Part shown: one piece after another, positions 32,201 through 42,988 of the stretch | Position numbering within the stretch: the first letter of the stretch is position 1 | Layout: each line of letters begins with the position of its first letter | Source of the DNA: Microstegium vimineum | Lineage: Eukaryota > Streptophyta > Magnoliopsida > Poales > Poaceae | Direction of reading: 5' to 3' | NCBI GenBank assembly: GCA_022036555.1 | Contig: CM039120.1 | Location: forward strand, 30,963,716 to 31,027,715 | Length of the DNA: 64,000 nt | Program-made: the position numbers and the translations under genes | Notes under the pieces: model-generated | The model's database searches: none | What the model saw: only the letters and a program-made list of their open reading frames with translations | What the model was told of the DNA's origin: nothing

Positions 32201-32296
32201 CACAACTACCTCATTTGGAGTGAAGAGACATTGGAAACCAAGATCACAAAGTTGTCCCACCGATAGCAAGTTGAAACTCAAAGATTGTACTAGCAA
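29270..32296 (-). CDS. pol: Cop-2 pol: integrase, reverse transcriptase, RNase H (1008 codons open)
   Basis: Uninterrupted from 32296 to TGA 29270-29272. Zinc-binding residues are His77, His82, Cys111 and Cys114. The integrase core has Asp142, Asp205 and Glu241, the last two 35 apart as in DD35E. TPQQNGVVERKNRTL is present. RT has MDVKSAFLNG (Asp605), LYGLKQAPRAWY and YVDD at 690-693. RNase H has AGCKVDRKSTSGG, AEAEY and LLCDNESA, but the first Asp of the usual YSDSD is Asn (residue 854). The shown Met is not the ancestral start: protease lies upstream in the same frame behind TAA 32303-32305. Integrase and RT look intact, while RNase H may be impaired. Confidence 0.93.
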   Translation of the reverse strand: MLVQSLSFNLLSVGQLCDLGFQCLFTPNEVVVSKIEDSSLIFKGFRHNNLYLVDFTSNEASLQTCLFSKSSLGWLWHRRLAHVRMSTLKKLVKKELVRGVKDVVFEKDKLCSACQASKQVANTHPTKAFMSTSRVLELLHMDLFGPTTYASLGGNLFCLVVVDDKSRYTWVFFLQDKGETQSIFKKFATRAQNEFDVKIKKIRSDNGTEFVNTKIEDYCDEVGIKHEVSATYTPQQNGVVERKNRTLITLARSMLDEYNTPEKFWAKAINTACYAANWLFVQRLLKKTPYELVNGKKPDISFFRVFGCKVYIYKKRQHLRKFQRRCDIGFLLSYSLKSKAYRVFNKASGLVEETYDLEFDETNGSQEEHENLDDVGDEPLREAMKNMPIGAINPQEVEEVEDDANQAPSPPHTPQVDEEQVREAQEDTFIPQDQAEAQASDVDAPQPPPQVINRRSTPMLQAHPQDLIIGSPSRGVTTRSKLASYVEHHSFVSFVEPSSVEDALADPDWVNAMHEELNNFTRNEVWTLVEKPKGARIIGTKWVFRNKQDDQGVVVRNKAILVAKGFSQVEGLDFGETFAPVARLEAIRILLAYASHHKMKLFQMDVKSAFLNGFINELVFVSQPPGFEDPNCPNHVYRLSKALYGLKQAPRAWYERLRDFLLKKGFKIGKVDTTLFTKVLDGEIVVCQVYVDDIIFGSTNQDHSKEFGALMSKEFEMSMIGELTFFLGFQVKQLREGTFISQEKYTYDVLKKFKMEDCKPIKTPMPTNGHLDLDEGGKPIDQTLYRSMIGSLLYLTASRPDIMFSVCMCARFQANPKESHLCAVKRILRYLRHTLSMGLWYPKGAPFQLVGYSNSDYAGCKVDRKSTSGGCHMLGRSLVSWSSKKQNSVALSTAEAEYIAMGASCAQILYMTQTLFDYDMFLKEVPLLCDNESAVKLANNPVQHSRTKHIDIRHHFLRDHVARKDITLVGVNSEDQLADIFTKPLDETTFCRLRSELNVLDHSNFTKR

Positions 32297-32302
32297 GACA
32301 TT

Positions 32303-32497
32303 TTATATTGATTGATCATTTGAGATTGTCACTTTGCCTAGGCCTTGCACTTTGCCTTTTGAATTGTCCCCAAAGGTAATCTTGTCTTGCCCTTCACAAT
32401 CTTTCTCAAGTGTGGTGAACATCCGGGAGTCACCGGTCATATGTTGAGTGCATCCACTATCAATCACCCAATTACTTCCACCGGTCTTGTAGTTCAC
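32303..32497 (-). pseudogene. pol: Cop-2 protease fragment
   Basis: It holds the Copia aspartic protease active site (NWVIDSGCTQHMTGD, about residues 9-23), followed by ITFGDNSKGKVQGLGKV. It is in frame with both the Gag part upstream and pol downstream, but bounded by TAG at 32498-32500 and TAA at 32303-32305, each just outside conserved blocks. The first codon is GTG, so the segment has no start of its own and would be made only as part of a longer polyprotein. Confidence 0.85.
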
Positions 32498-32518
32498 CTA
32501 CACACAAGCAACTTGGAG

Positions 32519-33862
32519 TTAAGCTTGTTGTTTGGGAACCCACACTTGGCGAGGTCCCATAGCCTTGTCCACCAACTCCTTAGCAACCCATAGCACTTTG
32601 GGCTTGTTCTTCATCTTAGGACCGAGAAACACAACTTGGGGTCTACCCTTGGAGTCCTTGTTGATGATGAAGTGTGCATCATGAGCGAAAGGCCTTATGT
32701 GCTTGGGCAAGGTCTTGGGAGGTGGAGTCTTGCATTGGGATTCAAAGTGACCCTCTTGACCACATCCAAAGCACTTCTTGGGCTTGGGCTTTGGTGTATC
32801 ATAGTTGTTTCTCATGGCCTTGTTCTTGTAGTAGTTCTTAGCTTCTATCTTGACCTTGGCCTTCATGATTTGGTTCTCCTTGAACCCAATGCCGGACTTG
32901 TCGGTCTTCATGATAGTGTTCATCAAGAGCTCACTTTGGAGGTTGTGGCCCTTGGTGAACTTCTCCAATCCACTTGCAAGCTTGATCTTCTCAACCTTGA
33001 GCTTCACATTTTCCTCTTTGAGAGAGTTAATCAAGGTCTTTGCATCTTTGTCATCTTGCTTGGCCGACTTGATAGTGAATGGCTTGCTTGCCTTGAGGTT
33101 GATTAGCTCTTCCTTGAGCTTGGAGTTTTCTTGCCTCATCTTCACATAATCATCATGCTTTTCGGCCTCAACTATCTTCTTGCCCTTGCACTTAGAATTT
33201 TGCTCACTAGAAACTTCATCAAGCAAGTCCTCACAAGAAGTAGCTATATCACACTTAACAACCGGGTTAATAGCAACATGTGTAGCAAGATCATTTGAAA
33301 GCAATTCATTAGCTATCACAAGTGTACCATGTTCATTCTTAACTTGGTTGTAGTCATCTTTTAGCAAGTTGTATCTTGTATGGAGCTCTTGTGTTGACCT
33401 CTCAAGCTTATCATGTTTCTCATTTGCTTGCTTGAGTGAGGCTTTGAGCTCCCTAGTGCTAGATGAGAGAGTTTTGTTCTCAAGCTTCAAATCATCATTA
33501 GCACTAGACAAGTCATCAAGCTTAGCATGCAAGTTATCGTTGGCTTTTTCTAGTGATTCACTTTTAGCTTTATACTTCCTAATGAGCTTAGTATATTTGT
33601 TTCAAATTACAATTAGCTCATCATAGGAAGGTGCCTCAAACTCATCATCACTATCATCACTAGAGCTAGCCTCATCATCACTATCCTCTTTTTGTACCTT
33701 TTTGTCACCTTTAGCCATGAGGCATAGGTGTGTAGAGGATGAGCCCGGAGATGATGGAGGCAGTGGTGGTGGAGTAGATGACCCAATCACCAAGGCGGCC
33801 ACCTTCTCTTCTTCACTTTCATCTCCGGATGAGTCACTTGTGTCTTCATGTCGGTGAGCCAA
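32519..33862 (-). pseudogene. gag: Cop-2 Gag C-terminal half: acidic region, coiled coil, second zinc knuckle
   Basis: One frame from 33862 to TAA 32519-32521, broken once by TGA at 33602-33604. The first part is acidic and Ser-rich (EDSDDEASSSDDSDDEFE). The second is a long coiled coil (LKASLKQANEKHDKLERS and later heptads) ending in an intact zinc knuckle CFGCGQEGHFESQC and the VWVPKQQ end typical of this lineage. It is joined to the N-terminal Gag ORF by a frameshift within the overlap 33787-33862. It would act in RNA packaging and particle assembly. Confidence 0.83.
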
Positions 33863-34935
33863 TCACCAACAATGTAGGCTTTTCCATTCTTCTTCTTCTT
33901 GTGGAAGTTGAAGTTCTTCTTCTTCTTGAATGGCTTGTCATCCTTCTTCTCCTCATCACTTGACTCATCTTTGTTTCCCTTGTTGTACTTGAACTTGTTG
34001 TTTGCATTCTTGTTCTTGTACTTGTCTTTCTTCTCTTCGGGGAAAGCATGAGCCAAGTGTCCAAGTTTGCCACAGTTGTAGCAATCCATCTTGGATAGAG
34101 GCTTTCTTGAAGAGCTTGTGAAGAATTTCTTCTTCTTTGAGTCAAACTTGACTCCATTCTTGCTTAGCTTCTTCAACAACTTGGTTGTTTTCTTCACCAT
34201 GAGAGCGAGATCATCATCATCTTCTTCATCACTTGCACTCTCATAAACAAGTTGCATCTTGTACTTCTCCGAGGAGGATGCCTTGAGTGCCAAGTCCTTC
34301 TTCTCCTCCTTCTCTTTTTCTTTCTTCTTGGAGGAGGAAGAAGAGCCACCATCACCAATCTTCATGTACATCTCATGGGCATTGATCTTGCCCAAGACTT
34401 GTGTTGGTGTAGCGGCGGAGAGATCTCCTTGGTGAAGAACCGTGACGATGTGTCCATACTTCTCAATGGGCAAGACACAAAGGATCTTGCGTACCACATC
34501 GGCCGGTGCCATTTGGTTGAGACCGAGCCCATTCAATTCCTCTACAATAATGTTAAGTCGTGAGTACATTTCATTTGAATTTTCATTTGCATGCATGGAA
34601 AAAGAATTGAGCTTAGCCATGACCAAGTGATAGCGTTCTTCACGCTCACTTTTTGTGCCTTCGTGAAGAGCACAAATAGTGGTCCACAACTCAAATGCGT
34701 CTTTGGCATTACGCACTCGGTTGAAGACATCCTTGCTAATGCCACGAAAGAGTATGTTCTTCGCCTTGGCATTGTGCTTATCAAAGTTGAGGTCCTCCGC
34801 AAAGAGAGTGCCTCCCTTTGTGGCGGCTTTGAGCACGCCCACGTCAACGGCCTCTAGATAGGCCTCCATACGAACTTTCCAATAAGGAAAGTCGTCTCCA
34901 TCGAACATGGGAGGTGGTCCATCCCCATAGGACAT
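33787..34935 (-). pseudogene. gag: Cop-2 Gag N-terminal half: capsid and first zinc knuckle
   Basis: ATG at 34935 opens MSYGDGPPPMFDGDDFPYWKV, the standard Copia Gag opening, 53 bases after the primer site. The capsid domain (AFELWTTICALHEGT, EERYHLVMAKLNSF, LPIEKYGHIVTVLHQGDL) is whole. A Lys/Glu-rich region leads to a zinc knuckle CYNCGKLGHLAHAF, where the last Cys is Phe. The ORF ends by frameshift into the next segment near 33800-33860. 382 codons are open, so the N-terminal capsid half could still be translated. Confidence 0.87.
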
Positions 34936-34972
34936 CTTGCTCTAGGCGGTGAAGCCTAATTTAGAGCAAACC

Positions 34973-34988
34973 TCGCTTTGATACTAAT
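34973..34988 (-). other. Cop-2 primer binding site, diverged
   Basis: The element strand reads ATTAGTATCAAAGCG right after the LTR end CTTTCA. It matches the initiator-Met complement except for TAG in place of TGG and A for G. Confidence 0.7.
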
Positions 34989-36574
34989 TGAAAGGATCAA
35001 GATGCCCAAGAGGGGGGGTGAATTGGGCTCTTTTTAATTTCTAAACAAGAATTAAACCTATTAAGAGCCAATTAACCCCCTAGTGCCTACCGCTTGTGTG
35101 TCCTAGCTAGAAAGCGATAGCAAGTCAATAGAAAGCGAAAACTTCCTACACAATTCTAGTATGAATTGAAAGACAAGTGCGGAAAGTAATGCGATAATAA
35201 AGAGGTAGGGAAAGAGATGCTTGACACGGTGATGTTTTGCCGAGGTATCGAGGAGTCGACACTCCCCCTAGTCCTCGTTGGAGCACCTCGCAAGGTATAG
35301 CTCCCCCTCAATCCCGCGCAAGGGATGAGTGCTCTCTACGGGCTGATTCTTCGCCACTCCGGCTCGGTGAATCGCCCACAACCGATCACAAACGTCGATG
35401 GAGAAGGGCCGCCAACAATCTTCCGGCGATCACCTTCCTCCGAGCACCACCGGACCGTCTAGGTGATGTCGATCACCAAGAGTAACAAGCCTCGATCTTA
35501 GCTTGACTCACTCAAGCTTCACAACTAGAGGATGCACACTTCAACTCTTGGATGAACTAGAGAGAGGATGGATGGATTCGCGAATCACTCTCTCTCTAGG
35601 GCTCTTGCTCTCTTCCCAACCTTCTCAACAAACTCAGCAACTCAAATGAGCAAAGACAAGGTGGGAGAGAAGTGGGAGGGGCTATAAATAGACCCTCAGA
35701 AAACTGCCTCGGGCTGGCATTTTAAGTTGGCGACGGATGCTCTGTCGACTAGGCGACGGACGGTCCGTCACATGCCCCAACGGCTAGTTCTGTTCATAGT
35801 TTGGGCGACGGACGCTCCGACGCCCTGCCCAACGGCTAGTTCTGACACACTGTTCCCAGCGACGGACGCTACGTCACTGGGGCGACGGACATCCCAGCGT
35901 CCGACGCTGCACTCTGGCTCGGGCTGAAAAACACCCTCTCTGGAAGGTCGACGGACGCTCTTCCCAGCGTCCGACGCCTAACCGACGGACAGCGTCTGAC
36001 GGACCCTAAGAAACTTAGCCAGAAAACATCTCCACTGGAAGGTCGACGGACGCTGTGGACTCAACCACCCAGCGTCCGGCGCCTTTGTCCGACGCGACGG
36101 ACAGCGTCCGGCGCCCCCGTCAGGAGCGTCCGACGCCCAGAAAACAGTTTTATCAACTTCGTTTTTCGTCGCGATGAAAATGGAAGTTGTTCTAGGCTAT
36201 CTTACGGTCACCATAGGCTTGCTTAGAGCTAAGGAAGTCAAGTGTGCACCACACCTAAGTCATGAAGCTTTCCTAAGTCAAGCTACTAGTCTCAACCCCT
36301 CTTAATAGTACGGTCAAAGACAAAAAGAGAAGCCCTATCTATTTCTAAGTGCCCTTCATCTCCTTATGGCACTTAGCCTATCATTCTAGGGTCTTCATCA
36401 TGTCTCCTTGAAATCCGAAACGATGTCCATCTTGGGGGCTAAGTGATGACCATAAATGCCCATTCTTGTTAATCACTATGGCTAAGCTACGCATAGCCTC
36501 TGCAAAACACACGTTAGCCATAATAATCTCTAATTGTCGTTAATCACCGAAACCACTAGGGCCATGATTCTTCA
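34989..36574 (-). repeat. Cop-2 5' LTR (1586 bp)
   Basis: It is nearly identical to 23870-25460 and has the same TATA element (35682-35690) and motif array (about 35725-36140). A 4-bp gap relative to the other LTR falls inside one hairpin near 35890. Confidence 0.93.
35682..35690 (-). promoter_or_regulatory. TATA element of Cop-2 5' LTR
   Basis: TATTTATAG on the element strand, with the inverted-motif array just upstream and the Gag start about 750 bp downstream. Confidence 0.55.
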
Positions 36575-36579
36575 ACACG
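36575..36579. repeat. Right target-site duplication of Cop-2 (ACACG)
   Basis: Differs from ATACG (23865-23869) by one transition. Confidence 0.75.
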
Positions 36580-37140
36580 TCCAGAGTAGTCATTTTTGTA
36601 CCGAGTCCTTTTCTGTCCACCAGTGTTGCGTCACCTTATTTTGTGTTGATGGCCCATGTATTAAGTTGGGTCCATTAGGGACGCGTCCTATGGTTGGGGA
36701 ACGACCCCAACATCCTTGTGGTCGCCCTCCCAACTCCTTATAAATCTTTAGAGCTGCCACAAACAGATTAGGTTTTGTTTCATCGAGTTAGCTATTGCTA
36801 CCGCCTTTTAGCGCGCGTGTTGGATCAACCGTCCGTCTGATTGTCATCAGAACCTCACCATATTGTGTTCTAAGATTAAAACCTTCATATTAATCTTGCA
36901 ATTGAGTGCTTGTTCATCTTGTTCTTGCTAGTTCTTTGATTGCTTGCAGGACGGGAGCCCTAGTGGCTGGTTGTCACGCCGCAAGATCACAGCAACCATC
37001 GGAGGTGGTGTATCGATTGCTAAGGTGCAGCGTCCTTGGACGGTTGTAGTCGAGCCATGAACGTCATCTCCATCCACCAATTGAGTTATCCACCATCTCT
37101 CATCGAAAGATCGGACAACAAACCCTATGGGTTGTCATCA
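36580..37140 (+). mobile_element. Gyp-B 3' LTR, second part
   Basis: It continues the LTR cut by Cop-2. It includes a TATA-like TTATAAATC (36737-36745) and ends GTTGTCATCA at 37140. The ending matches the Gyp-A LTR end (CTCATCA), while the body differs. Sequence after 37140 belongs to the inverted Gyp-C-family LTR piece. Confidence 0.6.
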
Positions 37141-38165
37141 ACGACTAAACAAGGTTGTCACCTCTTGCTAGCTACCACAAACAATCCATGCAACAAGCGG
37201 TAACCAAGGATAAGATGATGTTTAAGCACCACGCTTACACACAAATTACTACTTTGACTATGATATATAGTCAAAGCACTCTATGATAGGCAATGATCGC
37301 ATATAGGAAAGGCCACAAGGATCACAGACAATGGATGTAAAGGCTATTAAAGAGCAAAAACATATAACAAGACTATATCTAGTATAGTAATGCTCAAAGT
37401 AAATACTAAGTAAAGTAGAGGAAAGATATATATTGAATAAGATATAGTCTTACAAAGAAGGAAAGATACAAGAGCTATACCAGACTTTCCAGAAGACGAC
37501 TCCGGAAATCCCGAGCGCAGCTCGACTCAACTCTAGACTAAGTACTAGAACAATCTAAGGAATAGAGCTTGTATGCTTCTTCACCATGTGTAGAGAGGGG
37601 GGTATGAGCCTCTATTTATAGTGGGAGGCGGAGTAGGGGCTACTCCAGTGCCACGCCAGCGTTCCAAGGGGCTTCAATCCTCCACCCTTGGATCCAACCG
37701 CCTTAGAACTGACCAAGGATGGAGGAATGTGATTTCCAGCATGTGCCAAGAGGTATGGCAATTGAAAGAGCCCAAACCGACCAAGGGGGTGGTCGTCCGA
37801 CCACCCCTATGGCAGGTGGGCCCTCCTTTGGCCTTCTAGAGGTAGCCCCACTGGTTAGGGACCAAGTGGGGGGCCTGTGGGCCCAATTGATGGTCGGTCG
37901 ACCCCCCCTTGGGGGTTTTCGCCCACCTCAGTCGTCCTGGTGCTGGTCCCACTTGTCATTGATGTTGATTGTTGGTTCTGAGGTGATTGTCATGTTTATC
38001 TCCTTGGTGTCAGTCCATGGATCCATGTGCTATTCTTGTGAGCCGCTGAGAGAAAGCACAGAGTGATCCAAGGGTTGGAATTCACTCTAAAGAGCCTCTC
38101 TTGGATCATGGCCGAGAGGGGAGAGCTGGTGGGCCCATAGGGTGGTCGGCCGACCCCCTATGTGG
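37141..38165 (-). mobile_element. Inverted, doubly truncated LTR fragment of the Gyp-C family
   Basis: The reverse complement aligns by eye with Gyp-C LTR 61075-62090: matching blocks include AGAGTGCTTT, GGATTGTTTGTGG...AGGTGACA and GGAGTAGCCCCTACTCC. The TATA box (37613-37620, minus TATAAATA) matches 61635-61642. It lacks the LTR start (TGTTGACGG) and about the last 350 bp. It holds GGTCGGCCGACC exactly at 38144-38155 and near copies at 37791 and 37892. Confidence 0.75.
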
Positions 38166-38518
38166 GTCGCATTGGATCTCCTTTGCTCCATTTATCCATT
38201 CCTACATTCAAACACTCCATGGACATGTGGAACTGGTTATTTGATAAATTATTCTCATGATGTCTTTGTTTATCCTTGATCCTGAGGTCGGTGGCAGCAT
38301 TGTAGTCATATAAAAGTGCATCATTATTGGTGCCAACAGGGAGCCCTATTTCACTCCAATGTGTGAATTTTAGCTTTTTTATGCCAAATTGGAAATTCAA
38401 ATTCCCAGTCACATATTTAGGGGGAGCTCCTACACCCATGACTTGCATTGTCTCAGATTATTATTTCACTTTTGTAAGCTCTAAGTGTGTTGTCATCAAT
38501 CACAAAAAAGGGAAAGAT
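38166..38518 (+). mobile_element. 3' internal end of a Cop-4-type element
   Basis: It ends in a polypurine tract (CACAAAAAAGGGAAAGAT, 38501-38518) directly before an LTR start TGAAAGTGC. The TTTAGGGGGAGCTCCTACACC stretch and TGTTGTCATCAATCACAAAAAAG are typical of the 3' end of SIRE-like elements. No coding segment is recognised; a minus-strand open stretch across it has no support. It is not the upstream flank expected for the 5' LTR of a single insertion. Confidence 0.65.
38501..38518 (+). other. Polypurine tract of the Cop-4-type element left of the LTR
   Basis: A purine run after ATCAAT, directly followed by LTR TGAAAGTGC. It resembles the Cop-2 tract. Confidence 0.75.
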
Positions 38519-38756
38519 TGAAAGTGCAATCAAGCCCTAAGTGGGTTTTGGTGACATAACAACATAATTAGAGAACTAATGAGACTCTTCAAGTGTGACA
38601 AGTAGGTTGAAAGAAAGGAGGTTGATGAACAGGTTGGCGGACCCCTCCAATTACAAAAGTGCATGGCAACAAGCTCAAAGGACTTTAATTCATTTTATAT
38701 TTCGAATTTGAGTTAGGTATGTCGTACTATTAAGAGGGATTCAACACGCATGCCAA

Positions 38757-38761
38757 CAAGT
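38757..38761. repeat. Left target-site duplication of Cop-3 (CAAGT)
   Basis: Repeated exactly at 53147-53151. Confidence 0.92.
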
Positions 38762-40674
38762 TGAAGGACCGAGAACGGCGACCAGAGGGGGGTGAATGGG
38801 AGCCTCAAATTTCTCTCGAAATGTTCGGGCCACTCTTCCCAAAAAACCAAACCCAGTTGCTGGGTACTCAACCTGTAGTGGAGGAAAAACACCGGAAACC
38901 CCAAAACACAGGTTCTCAACCCCTAGGGAAAAGAGGCAAGAACCTAGGCAAAACGGGAGAAAACAACAAAGTACAGGAGGCTCCGGACAACCTTGGTCAA
39001 GACCACCGGACCAATGGAAGTGGTCTGGTGCCTTGGTCCAGTGCACAGCAAAGCTCCACCAGACTAGTCCGGTGCCTCCTTTGAGTAATCCAACACCTGC
39101 CCAGAAAATAGACAGTAAGTGCCGAGGCTCCGGACTACCAGTCTGACGCTCACCGTCGTACTATCACTCATGGTCCGACGCTCACTAAGAAACTCTCTCT
39201 CAAAAACAGTAAGCACACAGACTTCGGATAACCCGTCCGACGCTCTGAGTAGTCAGGTGGTTTCCCGGGACTTGACCACCGGACCACTTGCAATGGTCCG
39301 GAGCCTAATCAAAGTCGTCCGACGCCTGGTCCGCAGCTCACGAACAGAAAAACTGAAGCCCGCGAAAATGAACTTCTCTCTGCCAAATCTTCCCAAAACT
39401 CAAACAAATGATCACCAACTGCAACCAAACTTTGTAGGCATGATCCTAGTGTAGTTGGGGAGCTATCCCGAAGAAATCATCGCTCAATTTGGAGAAAATA
39501 AACGAGAACATTCGGATTTGGGGGAGAAAGAGGAAAATGAAGAACGCAACAAAGAAAACACCGGATCTACGCACTCGTGAGGTTTGAGGAGAAATCCTTC
39601 GGTGCACAGAAGCTCCTCACGAATACGAACAACTTGGTTCAAACGGAATTGCAAGAGCTACTCCCTACAAAGAGAAATCATCTTGGGAAAATAGGGAGCA
39701 AAAGTAAAACGCGAAGAACACAAGCAAAATGGGGACACAATCACGAAATCGAAGCCACCATGGCTTACGAAGGTTATGGCCTCCGATTCCTCGCGACAAA
39801 CTCAAGTTCTTACAAAGGTTGTTGGAAGCAACCTAGGCATCTCATAAACTAGAGAGAGAGAGTTGGGGCAAATGATTAGGGTTCAAGAGATGGGATGAGG
39901 GATACCCCTTCACCCCCTACTTATCGGGCTTTGGCTATTTTCCAAAGACCCCCTAGGTACATGAGTGAACTACCTAGCCTAAGCATTGCAGTCCAAGCTC
40001 CGGAAAATATCTCCCACATTTTGAATGGACGGCCCGGCTTCCTACCTGGAGTTGTCGTCGCCTCGACGCAACCTCCAGGATTCCGCCACGTGCCATCCCC
40101 GCTTCCTCGGAAGCTTCACCTAGGTTTTGAGGCCCAAACCCAGGAAACCCGCCACCGGTAGCTTTGGGCTCAACTACCGAACCCCGAGTTTTGCAGCCCA
40201 AACTCGAAAACCGACGCAGATGGTTTTGAGGCCCAAAGCACCAAACCACTCGACGCGAGCCACCTTGTCTTCGCCCAGTCGGACTCCGAGTCCCCTGAGC
40301 CTCCACTCGACTCGCGCGTCCACCGTCTTAACCTGGTGAACTCGGTCTACCTCCATGTCTTCTCGCACTCGCCGGTGCCAAGTACTAGCCACCACAGCTA
40401 GTCCGCCGGCGCCCATCCTCCCTCAGTCCGAGCCCCGCTTCCACCCTCACCACTCTCAGTACATCGGCACGACAAGCCTCTACTCGACCTTCTCTACGCC
40501 ATTGACCACTGTCACTAGGCATAGCACCTGCACACCACAAGCCAAAAGACAAGCACATGTTTTCTGCTTTCGCAGAGGTTAGGATAAACCACTTAAACTG
40601 AAACACTCAAGTGTTGGTCAATCACTCATCATCAAAGCTGAAGTACATGGGTACTTATCCACCATGGGTTCGCA
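38762..40674 (-). repeat. Cop-3 3' LTR (1913 bp)
   Basis: TGAAGGACCG at the left, GGGTTCGCA at the right, then polypurine-like ATATCTCCCTTGATGA. It lacks one 32-bp array unit present in the other LTR (between the GTCCGACGCT copies at 51675 and 51707). The hairpin arm at 39021-39030 has a C-to-T change. Confidence 0.92.
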
Positions 40675-42322
40675 ATATCTCCCTTGATGAGTGCATTGTC
40701 AACACAAGTGCATTTCAGATTTGAGCCACAAGGTAAAGCTCTCCAAATAAACAAAAAGCTACAAAAGCCAAAACGGGGCCACTTGAGAGAAGCAAACATG
40801 ATACCAATTATAAAGAGAGGAAAAAACGATACCAATTTAAAAGCATCCTTCAAAACACCTCATGACAAAGCCACTTACTAATGCCTAACAAAAGCATATG
40901 GGCAACAGCTCGACGTAACCAAGCAAAACAAAGCTAGCCCTCAAGAAGAGGCAGAAATGGGCTCAACACCGCTAGCAAGCCAAAGACACCAATCAAAAAA
41001 CTCTTCAAAGCCCAGACTTCCAATTTAAACACTAGGGGAGCTCAAAAGATACCAATTGAAACCACTTGCGTCCCCTAATGCTCAAGAAGCAATCGAAACC
41101 TGTCGGAGCCAATCAAAGCAAGCTAGACCCTCCAGAAGAGGCAAAAGCTCAACACATCTAGCAAAAGCTCCCCCTAGGCAAAAGCACACTCAAGATACCA
41201 AATGAGCTCTAAACCAATGAGATGCACTCTTTCTCCCCCTTGGAGGTAGATGGCTAAAAATGGAATGAAATGCACATCTCTCCCCCTTGTTGACACATGT
41301 AGCTCATCAAACATCAACAACTCAAGATCCAGCAACAAATGCCATGAAATGCAAAATGAGTGCAAAAGCTCATACTTAGAGCTAAGACAATGAATATATG
41401 CTCTAAGTGATGTGATCCTGTGAGAACAGGAAAAGCTCTACGTGCCCAGCAAAGACTCAAGTTGAGCTTAAGATCACTTTAGAAGCTATTTTAGAGAGCA
41501 TATCATTTGAGAGCAGAGAAAGGGTACCACCTCCTAGAGACAACTAAACATGCCAAACAAGATAAGATCTATCTCAAATCAATCTCATGTATAGCAAGTA
41601 GAACTATCCCTAGCAAAGTTCATACAACAAGCCAATTACCCAACTGAATGAATTTTTCAAATTTCAGAGTTATGCAGCTAAAATTCAGTTTTAGGCACAT
41701 TTAAGTTGTATGCGAGTGGTTATAAGCAAAGTGATGCCACTGCTTACCAACCGGGCGAAGTCAAAGGACTTGACACATCGGTTTTGGTCATACACGACAC
41801 CGCTCAATTATCGACCCATATGGGAAGTAGTCTCGAACACACGGTGAAGTGCTCACAATGCAGACCCAACTTGATCTTTTGAATTCACAAAACAGAGAGC
41901 AATTTCAGTTTAGATATTAAACATGGTGCTCAAAGGTAGTGAATGAAACAATGAAGAGCCATAGTTACAAGCTATATACAAGGCAGCCAAGAAGGATCTT
42001 CAAAAGCATACACATGCTAGTGCCATTTCAGAGGTTACATGGGGAATTAAGATCAGTTTTAAATATTTTCTAACTTAGCTCTATTGCATATCATAAAGAT
42101 AAAAAAGAGTCTAAGTTAGACAACACCATTGACACATAAAACACCTCAAACAGAGCATCGATTCATTATATCGGCTATAGATATGAAGCTTAAAATGAAC
42201 TATGTCACCAATCCAAATGAGATGTACAATGCAATGACACCAACTAACACTAACAAGACACCAATTTAGAAGAAGGGCAAAGAAAAGACAAAAAGAACTA
42301 TGAAACACAAAACTTTCCTCCT
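40675..42322 (-). mobile_element. Cop-3 3' internal region
   Basis: It aligns with 8379-10082 of Cop-1. The polypurine tract lies at 40675-40690. GATACCAATT occurs exactly at 40800, 40828 and 41048, and nearly so at 41194. A hydrophobic small ORF (42111-42338) corresponds to 9861-10070. No long ORF is present. Confidence 0.7.
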
Positions 42323-42955
42323 CTAAAAAGGAAAGCAAACACCCAACTCGCCCCGAAAGAGAGAAAGCACAGCTTGATCCAAAGGCTTTGTGAGAATATC
42401 CGCAAGCTGGTTGTGGGTCTCGACATGCCGGAGGTCAATGTCGCCCTTCTCGTAATGATCTTGCAAGAAATGAAAGCGGACCTCAATGTGCTTGGTCTTT
42501 GAATGAAGCACAGGATTTTTGGCCACACTAATTGCACTCATGCTATCGCAAAGCAGAGGCACCTTAGTAAGCTCAAGAATGAAATCTCTCAATGTGGCAA
42601 TCATCCAAATCAACTGCGAGCAACAACTAGCTACGGCAACGTACTCAGCTTCGCACGTCGACTGTGCCACGCTAGATTGTTTGCGAGAAGACCAAGAAAC
42701 CAAAGAAGACCGGAGAAACTGGCAAGTCCCAGAAGTGGACTTCCGATCAAGACGACATCCGGCAAAGTTGGCATCAGAATAACCACAAAGCTCAAGAGAG
42801 GAAGAGGTGGAAAACCAAAGTCCAAATTCGGGAGTGAAGCGCAAGTACCTCATGATGCGTTTCACTACTTGCTTGTGCGAAGTCCGTGGTGACGCCTGAA
42901 AACGTGCACACAAGCAGACGGCGAACTGAATGTCCGGCCTGGTCGCGGTCAGCTA
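42323..42955 (-). pseudogene. pol: Cop-3 RNase H
   Basis: Open from 42913 to TAG 42323-42325: MCARFQASPRTSHKQVVKRI, GYSDANFAGCRLDRKSTSG, SSVAQSTCEAEYVAVAS, LLCDSMSAISVAKNP, TKHIEVRFHF, LADILTKPLDQ. Catalytic positions are present. It is in frame with the RT segment upstream, from which it is separated by a stop at 42953-42955 (where Cop-1 has Tyr) and the stop at 42989. This copy shows the Gln that is lost in Cop-1. Confidence 0.87.
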
Positions 42956-42988
42956 CAGAAGCGACCCGATCATGCTGCGGTACTCCGT

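Larger units (their letters stand above)
23870..36574 (-). mobile_element. Cop-2: full-length Ty1/Copia element (12.7 kb) with extra ORF
   Basis: The LTRs are 23870-25460 (1591 bp) and 34989-36574 (1586 bp), differing by roughly 2% by eye. Minus-strand order is 5' LTR, primer site, gag (34935 down), protease, integrase, RT, RNase H (to 29270), a GC-rich spacer, an extra ORF (27875-25944), polypurine tract 25461-25474, 3' LTR. The target-site pair is ATACG/ACACG. The extra ORF after pol, the long LTRs and the double zinc knuckle fit a SIRE/Maximus-type element. It sits inside the Gyp-B 3' LTR and is the best-preserved element in the window. Confidence 0.93.

Noticed and set aside
2301..37140. 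Treating the Gyp-A LTR and the Gyp-B 3' LTR as the two LTRs of one element
   Set aside because: By eye they share only the TCATCA end and a short block after the pol tail; their bodies and TATA regions do not align, and the pol tails are from different families.
38158..38448. 96-codon minus-strand ORF left of the Cop-4 LTR
   Set aside because: It runs against the element direction in a 3' internal region and spans the junction at 38165, so it cannot be an old gene.
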